The notes beneath the pieces are model-generated. The model saw nothing but the letters and a program-made list of their open reading frames with translations. It made no database searches and was not told the origin of the DNA. Of a stretch of 64,000 nucleotides of DNA, positions 12,851-25,105 are shown one piece after another (position 1 is the stretch's first letter; each line of letters begins with the position of its first letter). The position numbers and the translations under genes are program-made. Origin of the DNA: Oehlia diaphana (taxonomy: Eukaryota; Glomeromycota; Glomeromycetes; Glomerales; Glomeraceae); assembly GCA_003833135.1 (NCBI GenBank), contig QZLH01000165.1:225106-289105 (forward strand). The letters are read 5' to 3'.

Positions 12851-14270
12851 CTTATTTATAATGCAATAATATGATTGTTAAAAAAAAATGGTGATTTTAA
12901 ATTATAAAAATATGATTGTTAATTTTAATATTTTATTATCAAAATTAATTTATCAGATATTGATAAAATTGTAAAATTGAATATTGCATATTTAAATTAT
13001 ATTATAACTAGAAATATTAGATGAATTATATAAATGATATAATAATTTATAGTTATATGATGATATATTTGATTAGTATAAAGATTTATTTATAGTTATA
13101 TTTACTTTAAAATAGTTATATTTATAGTTTAATTATTAATAATTTATTAGTTAAATATGATTAGTATATATATATTTATAAAAGTACAAATAAATATCTA
13201 GAATATTGTAAAAATATAGAATATTGTAAAATATTTTAGGAATTAAAGAAAATGAGATAAAATTTAAAAATTAAGAAATTATTAGATTTTAATGAAATAT
13301 TAAAATGTATAAATATCAATAAAATTTAATAAGAATTTTATAATTTTGGATTTATGAAAGCTTTTAAACAATTAGTTATTGTTGTAATTTCATTATAAAA
13401 AATAATTAATAATTAATAATATTTAAAGAAATAAATATGTTTAAAGAATTATTTAAATTTAAAATTTTAAATAAAAAGCTAAGCATAACTGACTGTTTAG
13501 ACAGCAAATATTAGTAATAAATATAAACTAATCATACATTAATATAAGAATTAATAGTATATATTTCAATATGTGCAATTCATCATCTACAAATTGCAAT
13601 CTATATTAAATTGATTTTTATTCTTTTTTTATAATTACAACTGAAATAAAAAGTAATCAATATGGTAAGCAAGTATAGATAAAATGAACTTCTTATTTAG
13701 ATGTACTGAAAAATTCAAACAAAGATGTATGATTTTTTCACCTCTATATAATCTTTTATTTTGCAAGAAATCTTAGAAATAAATTTTAAAATACAATATT
13801 TCTCTATTAGTATTAAAACACTTTGTTATAAAATTATAATTTATCAAATTTATTTTTTTAAGCCAAATGCTAAAATCAAATAATTATGAATCAAATAATA
13901 ATAAGATTCAAAAGTCAGAAAAATCTGATAAAAAAAAGTTAATTGATAAAAAAAGTAAAGAAAAGAAAGAAATATAATATAACGATAATTATTTTGGTTG
14001 TAATGATAAAAGTAATGAAAATAGTGGTAGTAAAAATAATAATAATGGAAATAATAGTAGAGATGATAATAATAGTTATAATAGTAATGATAAAGTAAAA
14101 TTACTTGAGATTTTTAGCAGAATAGTATATATAAAACTGCTAAAAATAGTTTTGCAAAATCACTTGAAATGCTAAAACCTGCTGAAATTGTTTCAACAGT
14201 TTTGATATAGTATGATATATGATATACATTAACTTATCATGATCATAAAAAGATAAAGTAAAGCTCATTA

Positions 14271-14442
14271 GAATCACCATAATGAGATGCATCAAATGGC
14301 AGTAAATTCATGTTTCTAGTATTGATAGAATAGGAAGTTATTCTCAAAAAACTTCAAACAGTAGAATGTCAATAACTTTTTCATCTATTGAAGTCAATGT
14401 TATGAAAATACCACCATTCAATGCGTCTCATTATGGCGAATC
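14271..14442. mobile_element. 172-bp foldback MITE
   Basis: The left end GAATCACCATAATGAGATGC and the reverse complement of the right end GATTCGCCATAATGAGACGC match with few differences. Similarity continues for about 40 bp, and more weakly to the centre, so nearly the whole unit can fold into one hairpin. There is no coding capacity. The flanking duplication is unclear. It lies about 180 bp downstream of the symplekin stop codon. Confidence 0.7.
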
Positions 14443-14620
14443 AAATATAAGGTTGAAGAATAGATAATGTAAATCTAAAAACATTTATTTAAATTTAAAA
14501 TTTCTTATTTTATTCATTATATTCAAGTAAATCAGAAAATTATACTAATAAATTACAAAACTTAAACAAATTTTATTTGATTAACAATTATTTAAAAGGA
14601 AAAAAAAGGTGAACCTAATT

Positions 14621-17600
14621 TTAATTATTGATTTCTAACAATTCAATCAAATATCCTGGTAGTAACCGTCTTTGATCTGCATTAGATTCTAACATAGTGT
14701 TTCTAAATTGCTTTTTTAATGTACTATCACTTTGTTCTAATACGTCTAATATTTGAGTTTTAGGTAATCGTAATAAGAATTTAAAATCATTTGGTTGTAT
14801 CTAAATAAAGATATAAATATGCCATTATTACATTATAATATATCTAAAGATAAATATTCAAGATACAATAATTGCTTACCTTAAGGCAATATTCTGTACA
14901 ATACAATATAAATCCTTTACGTAACATCTCATTCTGCCAAATCTGATTAATATATCGCAACAATAATTCATTTACAAATCCCGATAAATTTTTATATGCT
15001 CTAACACTCAATGTCACCTAAAAAAAATAATTTATATTAAAAACACCAATATTTTAAAATAAATCGCACGTTATAAAGTAATCATACCGTTCTCATAAAA
15101 GGTGGTGGTAATTCAGGTTGTACAGATAAATGCTGCAACACCGCACCCAATATTTGTGAAGTGAATATATTTGTTAACTTAAAGCACACATGAATTGCTA
15201 CAAAATTTATTTAAAGAATAAATAAACATTCGATGTGACAAAATAAAATCAACATATAAATAACGTTTACCTTCAACAGAGTGTTTTAATGGAACTTCAT
15301 TTTGCTTCAATTGATGTAAAAAAACTAACAATTCTCTTGGTTCCAGTGGTGTAGGAGTTTTTGCAGAAATTGTTATAATCTTCGAGAAAACTTTTTTTAC
15401 AATTTCTCTCTGTTTTTCTGTTGCATCAAGCGTTAATATGACTTTAGGAAGATGTCGTAATATTTCTTCCTTTATTTTATAATAATAAAAATATATAAAT
15501 ATCTATATAGTTTCATCATGAATTGAGTTAGATAGCGAACCTTTTCAAAGTATGCAATAATCGGAAATAGAAATCTTCCATCTAGATTTCTCTGTACAAT
15601 TACGGACTTTGCAGTATTTATTAACTGTGTTGGCGGTTGCACTTAATTATGTAAAAATCATTAACACAATAATTCCAAGAATGAATAAACTATGTAATCC
15701 TTTAAATAATTACCTGTCTTATTTGTATATACGATTAATAATCTCAATACAAAATCTTCAGCACCGTCTGGAAAAGTTTGGAATAATTCTATTAATCCAG
15801 TTAACCCAATTGTATCAATAATTTTTTGTGAGTAATTACGAATAAACTTTTGAATGGAATCTGATGATTTGATGTAGATTGAAACTAATCTTTAAAAAAA
15901 TAAAAATGTTAGAATCTTTAAGATAATATATATATATATGAAATAAAATATATCTACTTTTCAAATAATTGTCTTTTCTTTGCACACAAAGAAAGAAATA
16001 AATCAAGATGTCGCTCTACGTCTATTTGTGTCCATTTCTTTTCCTCGTCTTTTACTTCTTCTTTTGCTAATTCTGAAACTTCACTATGATGATAATGATA
16101 GTCGTACGTTGGAGGCGGTACCTCTTGGGTAAGTTGTTTTAATGACTGTAATGCAAAAGATTCAACCTCGCCACCAATCACTGGATGAACTGGAAACCAT
16201 TTGTTAGCGGTAGTAATAGCGGAACTTCTTGGCCGTTCATCTGAATTTTATCAAAAGAAAAAATCGTGTCAAAATAATTTAATAATTACTAAATGATTTA
16301 TATCTAAATTATTGACCTTTATGCAGACAATATGCTAATAGGATTTTTAGACAAAATGGTCTTGCTGGTGGCCGAAGTTCGATCAATTCGCTTAGAGTAG
16401 TGAATCCAAGAGAACTCCTATAAAGGACCAAGATAAAATTTAACTCGGTCATTAATTTGGTTAAAAACTATTTTAAGACGTGAATGCATAATCACCTATC
16501 AGGATCGTTACAAAAGATCTTGATGCGATCAACAGCATCTTCAAACAATTCGGGAACATCTAAGAGAAATTGTGTAAATATACGATCTTCAAGTGCTGGC
16601 ATAATCCTGTCTAACAATCTACATAACCAAATTGAGTAATTGGATTTCTGAAAAAAATTTAAATTTAATAAATTATTATTCATAGCAACATAGAAAAAAT
16701 AATAATAATAACAGGAAAAAATAGTTCTTACATATGATGGGTCTTTACGCAACATGATGGAGTCATGATACCATTCCTCGTCAAGCCATGTTAACGCAAA
16801 ATCCGTTCTGATTAAGAAAATTTAAAATAATTTGGTGAATTCAATTTTCACTAAAAAAGGTTACTAAATAAAAAACTTACTTATTTCTGAAATCTTTCAG
16901 TATAAATTTAATGACCAATTCTCTTAAATCATCAAATTGTTTACGATCATCCTCAAAAGTCTCAAGACCTCGCGTCAAAAACCTTGAAGCCATTATGTGC
17001 AATTGTGACTTTGACAGTCGTTTCCCATTAGACAAAGTTGTCAGAACAACATTCGAACGTTTATCTTTTACATCAGCAGATAACGCAGCTTCAACGTCCA
17101 ATATATTTTCAAAGGCATTTTTTATGAAAGAATTAGATTGATCATGTGATAAAGATTCAGGAGGTGGAAGGGCATAAGGTTGAAATTTGAAAGCGGGAAT
17201 AGAAACAACTTGTGGTTCCGGCGTTGATTCGACTTCAGGTGGAGTTGGAGTTATATCTTCCATCATATCTGATTTCAGTGGCTCTGCAGCAATATCATCA
17301 TTGTAAACATCCTCAATATCCATATCATTAACTTCATATGGAGGAGACGTAGGTTCATATTTGAATTTTTTATCTTCCATTTCAACTGATAAATCAGAAT
17401 CAGAATCTAAAGGTATTTCTTGAACTATTTCATTTATCACTCTTTCCAATCTGTCATCTTCAACAATGATCGCATCTCCCGTGTCATACTCATCATCATC
17501 CTCCTCTTCCTCCTCTTCTAAACGTGGATCACGTGGTTTTTGATCCCGAACTTTTGGTTTTGATTCAGTTTCAGGCTGCGGTACTGATGGTGCTGCTAAT

Positions 17601-19825
17601 GCTGCTTGTTTGGCATTTCGTTCTTGTATTGCCTAATAGCATTTAAATTATTTAAATTGAATAATAGGAAATTAGAAAATTGTGTTATACAAGGTGAACA
17701 TTTGCAATATAATTTGCCTGGTTATTAGACAACATGTTATCGACCCACTTAATTACTTTCTTATGAAATGAGATCCTATATATTTCAGTATATCTATCAA
17801 TTTTCAAGTTTTTCCGAATAAACATAGGGTTCCGCTTATCGAGTATTGATCATCATAAACTATTATCCCTAGGATCAATAATTTAACTGGTTGATGAAAT
17901 CTCAAAATAAAATGTTCACACTACAAACCTTTTTAGCTTGATTCAATCTTTCTTGTGGAATCGTTTTTAAAACTAAACAAATGACTTCAACAACAAAAGG
18001 AAGCGCAAATTGGGAAGGATCAAACTTCATATAAATAACATTAAGAAAATATTATTAATAAATTACTAATATTATAAAAATAATAATAATTGATTTCGAT
18101 GAATTACTTACACTAATATTTGATTGTTGAGTATTTGGAATCCTTTGTACAGCTCCACGTCCATTTTCTTCAATAGAATCTCTTTGTAAATGCCTACGGA
18201 ACTGCCTTGGAAACTTGGAAGGATCATTCTTGCCTCCTAATGCAATTATAGCATTAAGAATTTCCATAACGAAAATTGCATTTTCATGTATTCTATTAAA
18301 AGTGAAATTGAATTTTTAATAATCACCAAGATTTTTTTTTAATAAAAAAAAAAAAATAATAAATAATAAATTATCACTATCACCTTAATAATGCCATCAA
18401 TTGCACCTTCATAGACTTATTAACACTCCTGATCTGAAATTGACTTAAACGCAAGTTTCTTTCCGGGATTTTAGTCCATGATACAACATGATTAACAAAT
18501 GTTAAGACATATTGTGGTCTTACCCTCAATAAAGGTCCAAACGCATTGATTATAGCCGTAATGACGCTACTTGATCTATAAAACAATTATGTTAACCACT
18601 TATACAAATAATAGAACGGCATCATTTATTTATACTAACTCTGTTCGCATTACTGTCAACATTCCATTAACGATTGAAATTGACTCTTTTTCAAGATATT
18701 GTAAATCCAATATGGGATGTAAAGAATGACAATGGGACAACGAAATGTCTTCTTCAGGTTTACCCTAAAATCGAAGGAAAAAAAGAAAATCACACAAATC
18801 ACAAGATTAATATTTTTTCTCTTTAAGTAAAAATTAACTAATTAACTAATTAAAACAAAAAAATTACCAAAGAATCCGGCAAACGACGAGATTGAACTTT
18901 TGCAACCGTTACAAGGTACTTAATGGCACAAAATTTAATGCCTTGACTAGTATTTTCTGAATCAAAAAATCTCATTATTTGAGACTTGATAGATAAAGAA
19001 ATATTCCAAAGAGAAGCGGAATCTGATGCATTTTCGACTCTTTATAAAAACATAATCCAATAGAAAAATTTTGATCTGAAAATTAGCAAATTGAATACCC
19101 CCATAATTGCACTTAAACCAAAAAAATTTTTCTCACTGACGAAAAAGTAACTGAAAGATTTTCATCAAATGAACTCACACTCTTTCAAATATTAATGGAT
19201 AAACTGACGCATTCCAAAGTATTGCTTTTTTAACTATAGCAGGAGATGATTCGTAGTTGATAATATATCCTATGGAAGGTAATACTTTTTCTAAACCTGG
19301 TTCAATGTACATTTATTTCACAAAATTATTAATAATATGTCATTAAAACAATAATTTGTTTAAGGGAAATAAATTTTTTTTTTTTTTATTTAAATTTTTT
19401 TTATTATTTTAACATTTATTTAACCTTCCTAACTAAAAAAAAAATGAAATGAAATAAAATAAAATCTATTCTTATAAAGAAGGATATATTTCCTATATTA
19501 CTCCTAAAATTATAATTAAAAAATTTCCAGTTTGAAATCAAAAAAGAAACATACTATCTTTCCGTAATGTCCGCGATAATCCAATTTTCATAAAAGTAAA
19601 ATCCAAAAAATCTACAATCCATTCTTTTATTTCATTTACAGAATCTCGCAATAAACCACTAATTGTATGTAATATTTCGGGCTGTAATATAATACTTTGT
19701 TCCTCAACTAATTGTTTAAATGAATTCAAAGCATCTAATCTTGTTTGTACTTCCTTTTGTTTTTCTGTAGCTTGATCCAACAACACCGAGACCCTTTTAT
19801 CTTCGAAGACATATGTGTTGTTCAT
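14621..19825 (-). CDS. Symplekin / Pta1, scaffold of the mRNA 3'-end processing complex
   Basis: Eighteen exons give an unbroken 1140-aa frame: 19555-19825, 19179-19296, 18868-19039, 18640-18764, 18384-18575, 18112-18292, 17929-18024, 16881-17632, 16732-16807, 16496-16647, 16317-16417, 15958-16240, 15714-15889, 15541-15641, 15271-15469, 15088-15197, 14880-15017 and 14621-14800. Residues ~20-340 form the HEAT-like N-terminal domain (ATEKQKEVQTRLDALNSF; SWTKIPERNLRLSQFQIRSV). A low-complexity acidic linker (RLEEEEEEDDDEYDTGD) follows near residue 420. The C-terminal symplekin domain contains PTPLEPRELLVFLHQLKQNE near 970 and VQPELPPPFMRT near 1025. In animals and yeast this protein bridges CPSF, CstF and the Ssu72 phosphatase during pre-mRNA cleavage and polyadenylation (known). 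Its length fits the family (yeast Pta1 785, human 1274 aa). Intron 11 uses a weak donor (GTCAAT), yet the frame requires it. Confidence 0.92.
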
Positions 19826-20691
19826 GATTTAATGCTAGAAACTACAAGAAACTACAAGAAACTAAAAGGTTAGGTGAAAGAATGTAATTAATTATTCACC
19901 GTCGAAGAATGTATAGTGTAAATTCTAATGCATGATACTTATAAACAAAAATGATCAACAAAATTCGTAATGCTAGTCGCGATATCACGATTTATCACAT
20001 ACTTTTTAATCTGACTCTATTACTATTATATTCCTAACTATTAAAATTTAATTCGGACGAATTCTTTTCCTATTTCTAATAAATAAATGCCATTATGCCA
20101 ATAGAAATCACAAATAAAAAAAAGTACATGGGAACGGTCCATTTAAATCCTCTGTAGATTGTCCGATGTTCTTACAAACATAATTACCTGAATTTGAAGT
20201 TTTTATTGAGATGATCTGAATTTAATCTTGGTACAAGTCGAAGAACCTCGATGTATTTTAACGTTATCATGTGATTCGTAAATAAATTTTTCGTGATAGA
20301 TCCAAATTTTAATTTAATAAAGCTTATAATGGGAACAACCCTTTTCTTTAAATAGCAATTCAACACACGCTTTTAATTCGTTAGAAGAACCAATCACTCT
20401 CAATGATCAATCCAAAAGAAAAAAAACACAGTCTTAACGCGTGATACCGGAATGCGTGTATTTTAAAAACGCCGATTCATTATTTACTTATCTCATTATC
20501 TCCATTATCTCTAAAAAAAAAAATTCTTGAACTTTTTCTCTTCTTATGATTATGAAATAACTTATAAAAATTCCTTTAACGAATTAAATTCTTTTTAAAT
20601 TTTCTAAATGATCTTCTAAATGCAGTTTAAGCAAAATTCTTAAACTCTTCTTTTAAAACCATATTTATTTTTTATTATTTATTAAATATAC
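19826..20691. other. Divergent intergenic region (symplekin / phosphatase)
   Basis: This stretch separates two genes transcribed away from each other, so it should hold both promoters. Just upstream of the symplekin start (19838-19867) GAAACTACAA is tandemly repeated, two full copies plus a partial one. I recognise no other element; the short open stretch at 20184-20366 has no support. Confidence 0.5.
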
Positions 20692-21858
20692 ATGTCGTCC
20701 AAGAAACAATTTCTTTTGGTTATAATTTTAAGTCTAAACTTAAATTTTTTTTATTCTAATTTCATAGTCAAGTCAAATGAAATTCACTCACCTCGTAGAA
20801 TAGTTGCAATAGGAGACTTACATGGAGATTATAAACAAACAATTAAAGTTTTACATTTAGCTAACATAATTGACAATAACAAGAATTGGTCTGGTAGTAA
20901 TGGAATTCTGGTTCAAACAGTAATTATTATTTCTATTTCAAATTTTATTATTTAAATTTCTCCATAATGTTCAAAGAATATCTATAGGGTGACATAGTCG
21001 ATAGAGGTCCTGATTGCCTAATGATTTATGAATTCTTCGAGAAATTACGAAAAGAAGCGGAAAAGGTCGGAGGAAAGGTAAAAATATCAATCGTAGCGTT
21101 TAATTAATTTATTTTATTTTACCATGACATAATAATTATCTTTTTTTGTACCATAGGTTATAAATCTTTTTGGTAATCATGAACTTATGAATCTTCAATT
21201 GGATTGGAGATATGTGACTCCTGAAGATATCAACACTTTTGGATCAAAAAAAGATCGAATTGCCGCATTCTCCTCTAAAGGTTATATTGGAAAGTCATTC
21301 AGGTCCTCTTTCCAAGTTGTTGCAATTGTTGAACAAGATACATTATTTGTTCATGGAGGTGTTAACTTACAATGGGCAAATAAAGGTATCGAGAAAATTA
21401 ACCAACTTGGAGCAGGTCTGGTTAAGAAATGTACAGATGCTTTAGCTGATGGGAAGCAAAAAGTAATTGCTGCCAGTGATGAAATTAGCATCGTTCATCC
21501 TGATGGGCCACTTTGGAACAGAAAGTTTGCTTATAATGATGACAAGGCGACTGAAAAGGAAGTAGATGAAGTCCTAGAAGTTCTAAAGGTTAGTTTATAT
21601 CTGATCGTTTAAATTAGATTGTTTTTTTTTTGTTTAATTCAATTATAAATAATTACGCCCTCTTTTTTTAATTTAAAGATTAAGAGAATGGTGGTTGGAC
21701 ATACGCCTCTTGGTAAAAAGATCAAGTCAAGATTTCATGGAAAAGTGTATGTTATTGACGTTGGATTGTCCGAACATTACGGCAGTAATTTAGCCGCATT
21801 GGAGATCATTGGAGATAAAGTCAAAGAAATCTACCCTGAAGAACGAGATGAATTATAA
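20692..21858 (+). CDS. Shewanella-like metallophosphatase with N-terminal signal
   Basis: Four exons (20692-20919, 20988-21077, 21157-21588, 21679-21858) encode 309 aa. Residues ~6-24 are hydrophobic (FLLVIILSLNLNFFYS) and look like a signal peptide or anchor, so the enzyme is probably secretory. The metallophosphoesterase motifs are all present and in order: GDLHGD (41-46), GDIVDRG (77-83), GNHE (112-115), VHGG (171-174) and GHTP (257-260). They supply the Asp/His/Asn ligands for two metals and the catalytic His. The spacing and GDLHGD/GHTP variants match the Shewanella-like (SLP) branch of PPP-type Ser/Thr phosphatases, known in bacteria, plants, apicomplexans and fungi. The substrate cannot be told. 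The start is the first ATG of the frame and precedes the signal. Nothing suggests truncation. Confidence 0.85.
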
Positions 21859-22575
21859 ATACATTTTTCGCTTTCACTTGAATATGATTTATCTGGATAA
21901 AATTCATTGGATGTAATCTTGAGATAATAAATATAAATTAACAAGTTGATATTATCAAGTCAATATTAAAAAAAAAGAAAATAAATAAAACTTTTTTTAA
22001 CAAGTTTGTAAACACTATTTACAAATTAAGAATTACAACATTTTTGAAAATTGTTTGAGAGAGCAATGTTTTTTACGAAGCTTTATCAATAGATCCGCCA
22101 TGAAGTTACTTATTTCAAAAGAACCAACATAATTAAAGTCTAGCAAATAAATTCTATTCTATATCTGATATTAATAGTGAATAATTATAAGCAATATCAT
22201 ATTTCCTGAATAAGTAAATTAGTATTGTTATCAGCAAATTATATTAATGTCTAAGGAATTATCAAAGAAATTAAGCGGGACAGTTTCTTGCCAAATGACC
22301 CTTCTTTCCACACTATTGGCGTAGAAAGAGATATATACATTTAGTAAATGATTGATAAATAAAAAAGGAAATCTTGACATTTTTATTTAAAAAATTTATT
22401 TACATTAAAACAAGTAACATTCTTATAAGGTAAATTATAACTCTTAACTCGTATGTTTTCTTGCTGTACATACAAAATGAAAATAAATTTCAGATTTAGT
22501 TATTATGGCCTTTTCTCAATAAGGCGTATCCACTTTATCAGTTTTGGTTAGATGGTTTAATATCTATTAAATCTA
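21859..22575. other. Convergent intergenic region
   Basis: This is a 3' flank shared by the phosphatase and the Yth1 gene, which point toward each other. No coding or structured element is seen; there are A-runs at 21967-21990 only. Confidence 0.5.
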
Positions 22576-23508
22576 CTAATTGTTTCCAATGGACCGATTC
22601 TATAGAAAAATGAACTAAAAATTAAAAGAAAAAATGCACTTACAAAATTGTCACCACCCTCCTTGATTAAATCCATCATCTCGTTATATACGTTTTTATT
22701 GAAGAACGAAAACCCGCGATGTTTATCGGTTAAATCCATTTTAGGGCTAATGAGAAATAAAAAAAAATATAATTATAGAGGAAAAATTGCCATGCCTTTT
22801 CTGGTAAAGTACTTACTGTCCGTTAGGGCAAGAAGGTCCACGAGGACAAAATCCGGTCAAGTACAATTGACAGGCAACTTGTTTTACATGTTTCTTACTA
22901 CATGTTAGACCTGTATTAAAAATATTAAAAAAGGGAAAGTCAATATATATATATATATATATAAAACAGACTAATGATTCGTGTAATAAGTACTTACCTT
23001 TTCTACAGAATCCACGATCGTACCAATTACATCTTTCAGATTCAACTTTATCATGCGAATAAATGCAATTTGTTGAATTACATACACCATATAATCTATA
23101 ATGTGCACATTTTGGCATTTTTGATAAATCATATTCGTGTAAATATTCGCATTGTTCTTCCCCTTTCATACATAATCCACGTAACCAGTATTTGCAAACG
23201 ATAAATTTTCTGACTTTATGTTGGTATTTACATTTTGTCCTTGTACAAATTCCACGTAGAAAATCTTGACAAATTTCATTAGATTGATTTGCCACTTTCT
23301 CTTATATAATATATATATATATATATATTTTTTTTTTAAAAAAAAATCGATATTTAATAATAATTATTGATCGAGGTAATAATGAAATTTATTTTTATTT
23401 ACCGGTTTTTTTTCCGATTCCTAATTCATTCTTGATGAAATTTTCAAAATCAAAAGTGAGTTCACTCCCATCATTATTAAAGAATTTTTTATTTTCTGAA
23501 GTAACCAT
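22576..23508 (-). CDS. YTH1: CPSF30/Yth1, CCCH zinc-finger polyadenylation factor
   Basis: Five exons (23403-23508, 22998-23294, 22817-22910, 22644-22746, 22576-22599) give 207 aa, almost exactly the size of yeast Yth1 (208). After an N-terminal FDFENFIKNELG helix come five tandem CCCH fingers: CQDFLRGICTRTKCKYQH, CKYWLRGLCMKGEEQCEYLH, CAHYRLYGVCNSTNCIYSH, CNWYDRGFCRKGLTCSKKH and CQLYLTGFCPRGPSC. The protein is the RNA-binding subunit of CPSF/CPF that recognises the AAUAAA signal through fingers 2 and 3 (known for the family). A shorter ORF beginning inside exon 2 is misleading: the conserved N-terminal helix requires exon 1. The last exon is only 24 nt; its acceptor (TTCTATAG) is the one that keeps phase 0 and reaches a stop after 7 codons. 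No zinc knuckles follow, unlike the animal protein. Confidence 0.92.
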
Positions 23509-24066
23509 TTGTATATTTGAGGATATACAAATATAATCTATGTTTTATTGAAAGAAGAAAAAAAGAAAAAGCGAATGCAATCTAATAATAAAATTTTCAT
23601 TATTCATAAGCTTTAGGCCTTTATATATATAACTAGATAATGAAAAGATTGCGCATGATATCTGTCTGATTCACGCAAGTTTAAAAAAAGCTTAAAAAAG
23701 CTTAAAAAAAACCATAATTAAAATTCCGAATCTTCTTTAAGAATGACAGAGAATAGTATTTATTAATGTATAATATTCCGACTCAATTCTTCTAATGATA
23801 CATGTTTTTAAACTAATTAACCCATGAAATTTGAAGCTGACAGAGTTCATATTGATTATATGATGTTTTTAGCCCTCATTGAGAAATTTATAAAGCTCAA
23901 GTCTATTAAAATTCGAAATTTAAATTGGGTAACTTTGTGGCACAAGCATTCTTTGTTATATCATTCAAAAACAATTTAATACGTTATTTACCAAAACTAT
24001 TTAAGCGCAATTCAAATTGATGTAGATGTAAATAAATGTTTAGTGGTTTTTCTGAGAATCACTTTC

Positions 24067-24111
<45 letters not shown>

Positions 24112-25105
24112 TAAAAAAAAAAATCTCAAGATAGAGTAGTATATAAATTATTGGCGTTCGAATGAATTTAATGTGTATATATATAACTTTTGTATATTAG
24201 AATCGAGAATTTCGATCTAGTGTGTACGTATAACTGCAGCCATCAATAAAATAATTCATGAAACTTGTTAATATTTTAAATTAGTTCAGATTCAATTCTT
24301 CTACTTTAGTTCTATTGCTTCAATGTCTTAAACATGCGATTCTGTGAAAGTAGTGGCAATGCCTCTAAAATTATGTTTTTCTTTTATATCGACCACTAGC
24401 TTTGATTGTTTAGATATATCCTCAGAACATGATTAGAAAATTGGTGCCAGGATCACTTGCGCCGGAAAATGCTCAGGAAATGTTATTCACGTTTCGGCAT
24501 ATTTTCCGAAAGATTTGGACGTTATTTAACAATTAAATACTTTTGGCATTTCAATGAATATGAATACGATATGTAGTTAATAGATGAGAGAAATAAATTC
24601 ATGTTGTTATTTTCTCTTTACGTTCTTTCAAATTTTCTAACAATTTAGAACATAGTTCTAGAAAATTGATCAACAGTTACAGGGAGTTGAATTAAGAAGA
24701 AAAAAATTTTTTGTACTGTACATACATACTGTACTAATTATATATACATAATCTATTTTCGAAATCTTAATTGTATAGTATTTGATTATAAAACAATAAA
24801 CGAAGAAAATTTAAGATCTCACTAACATTTTAGGACAATAAAAGAAGAAAAAATTTTTTTTTTTTTTTTTTTTTGCGAATTACAAAATTTCAAAGAAAAT
24901 ATACAAATAAAATTTTCATATATCTAAGACAGAACATCTCCAATATATTTGTATCCTTCGTTATATCGTTTATTTTTGAATCAAATTGATATCATATAGT
25001 CGACACGTTCGGAAAATATATCATCTAAATAACAAGTGACAAGTTTTTCTTAGCTGGATGATTACATCAATAAGTTAATAATAAATGCTTCCAAAAAAAA
25101 ATAAC
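23509..25105. other. Intergenic region with a T/A palindrome
   Basis: No plausible gene is seen. It holds the 5' flank of YTH1 and, at its right side, a possible 3'-UTR intron of UBC9. The prominent feature is the homopolymer palindrome at 24068-24123, listed separately. Another T-run lies at about 24853-24874. Confidence 0.5.
24068..24123. repeat. Poly-T/poly-A palindrome
   Basis: Nineteen T followed directly by 25 A, then one T and 11 more A. This is a perfect AT-only inverted repeat that could extrude as a hairpin; its exact length is also a likely assembly weak point. Confidence 0.8.

Larger units (their letters stand above)
9186..14270. other. Long gene-free AT-rich region
   Basis: Over 5 kb with no plausible exon on either strand and very high A/T content. 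It contains short hairpins (12247-12307), a patch of repeated CTGCTGAAAC/GCCAAAA words (12640-12850), an AAT/AGT-rich microsatellite-like patch (about 13960-14090) and otherwise simple A/T sequence. It probably consists of old, mutated repeats. Confidence 0.6.

Noticed and set aside
9186..14270. Possible mitochondrial insertion because of extreme A/T
   Set aside because: No mitochondrial gene or tRNA fragments are visible; looks like decayed repeats.
16911..17141. Plus-strand ORF inside symplekin
   Set aside because: Mirror of a well-supported coding exon on the minus strand.
22813..23295. Yth1 as a single-exon protein beginning MANQSNE-like
   Set aside because: That frame reads through an intron and loses the N-terminal helix; splicing restores all five fingers and the family length.
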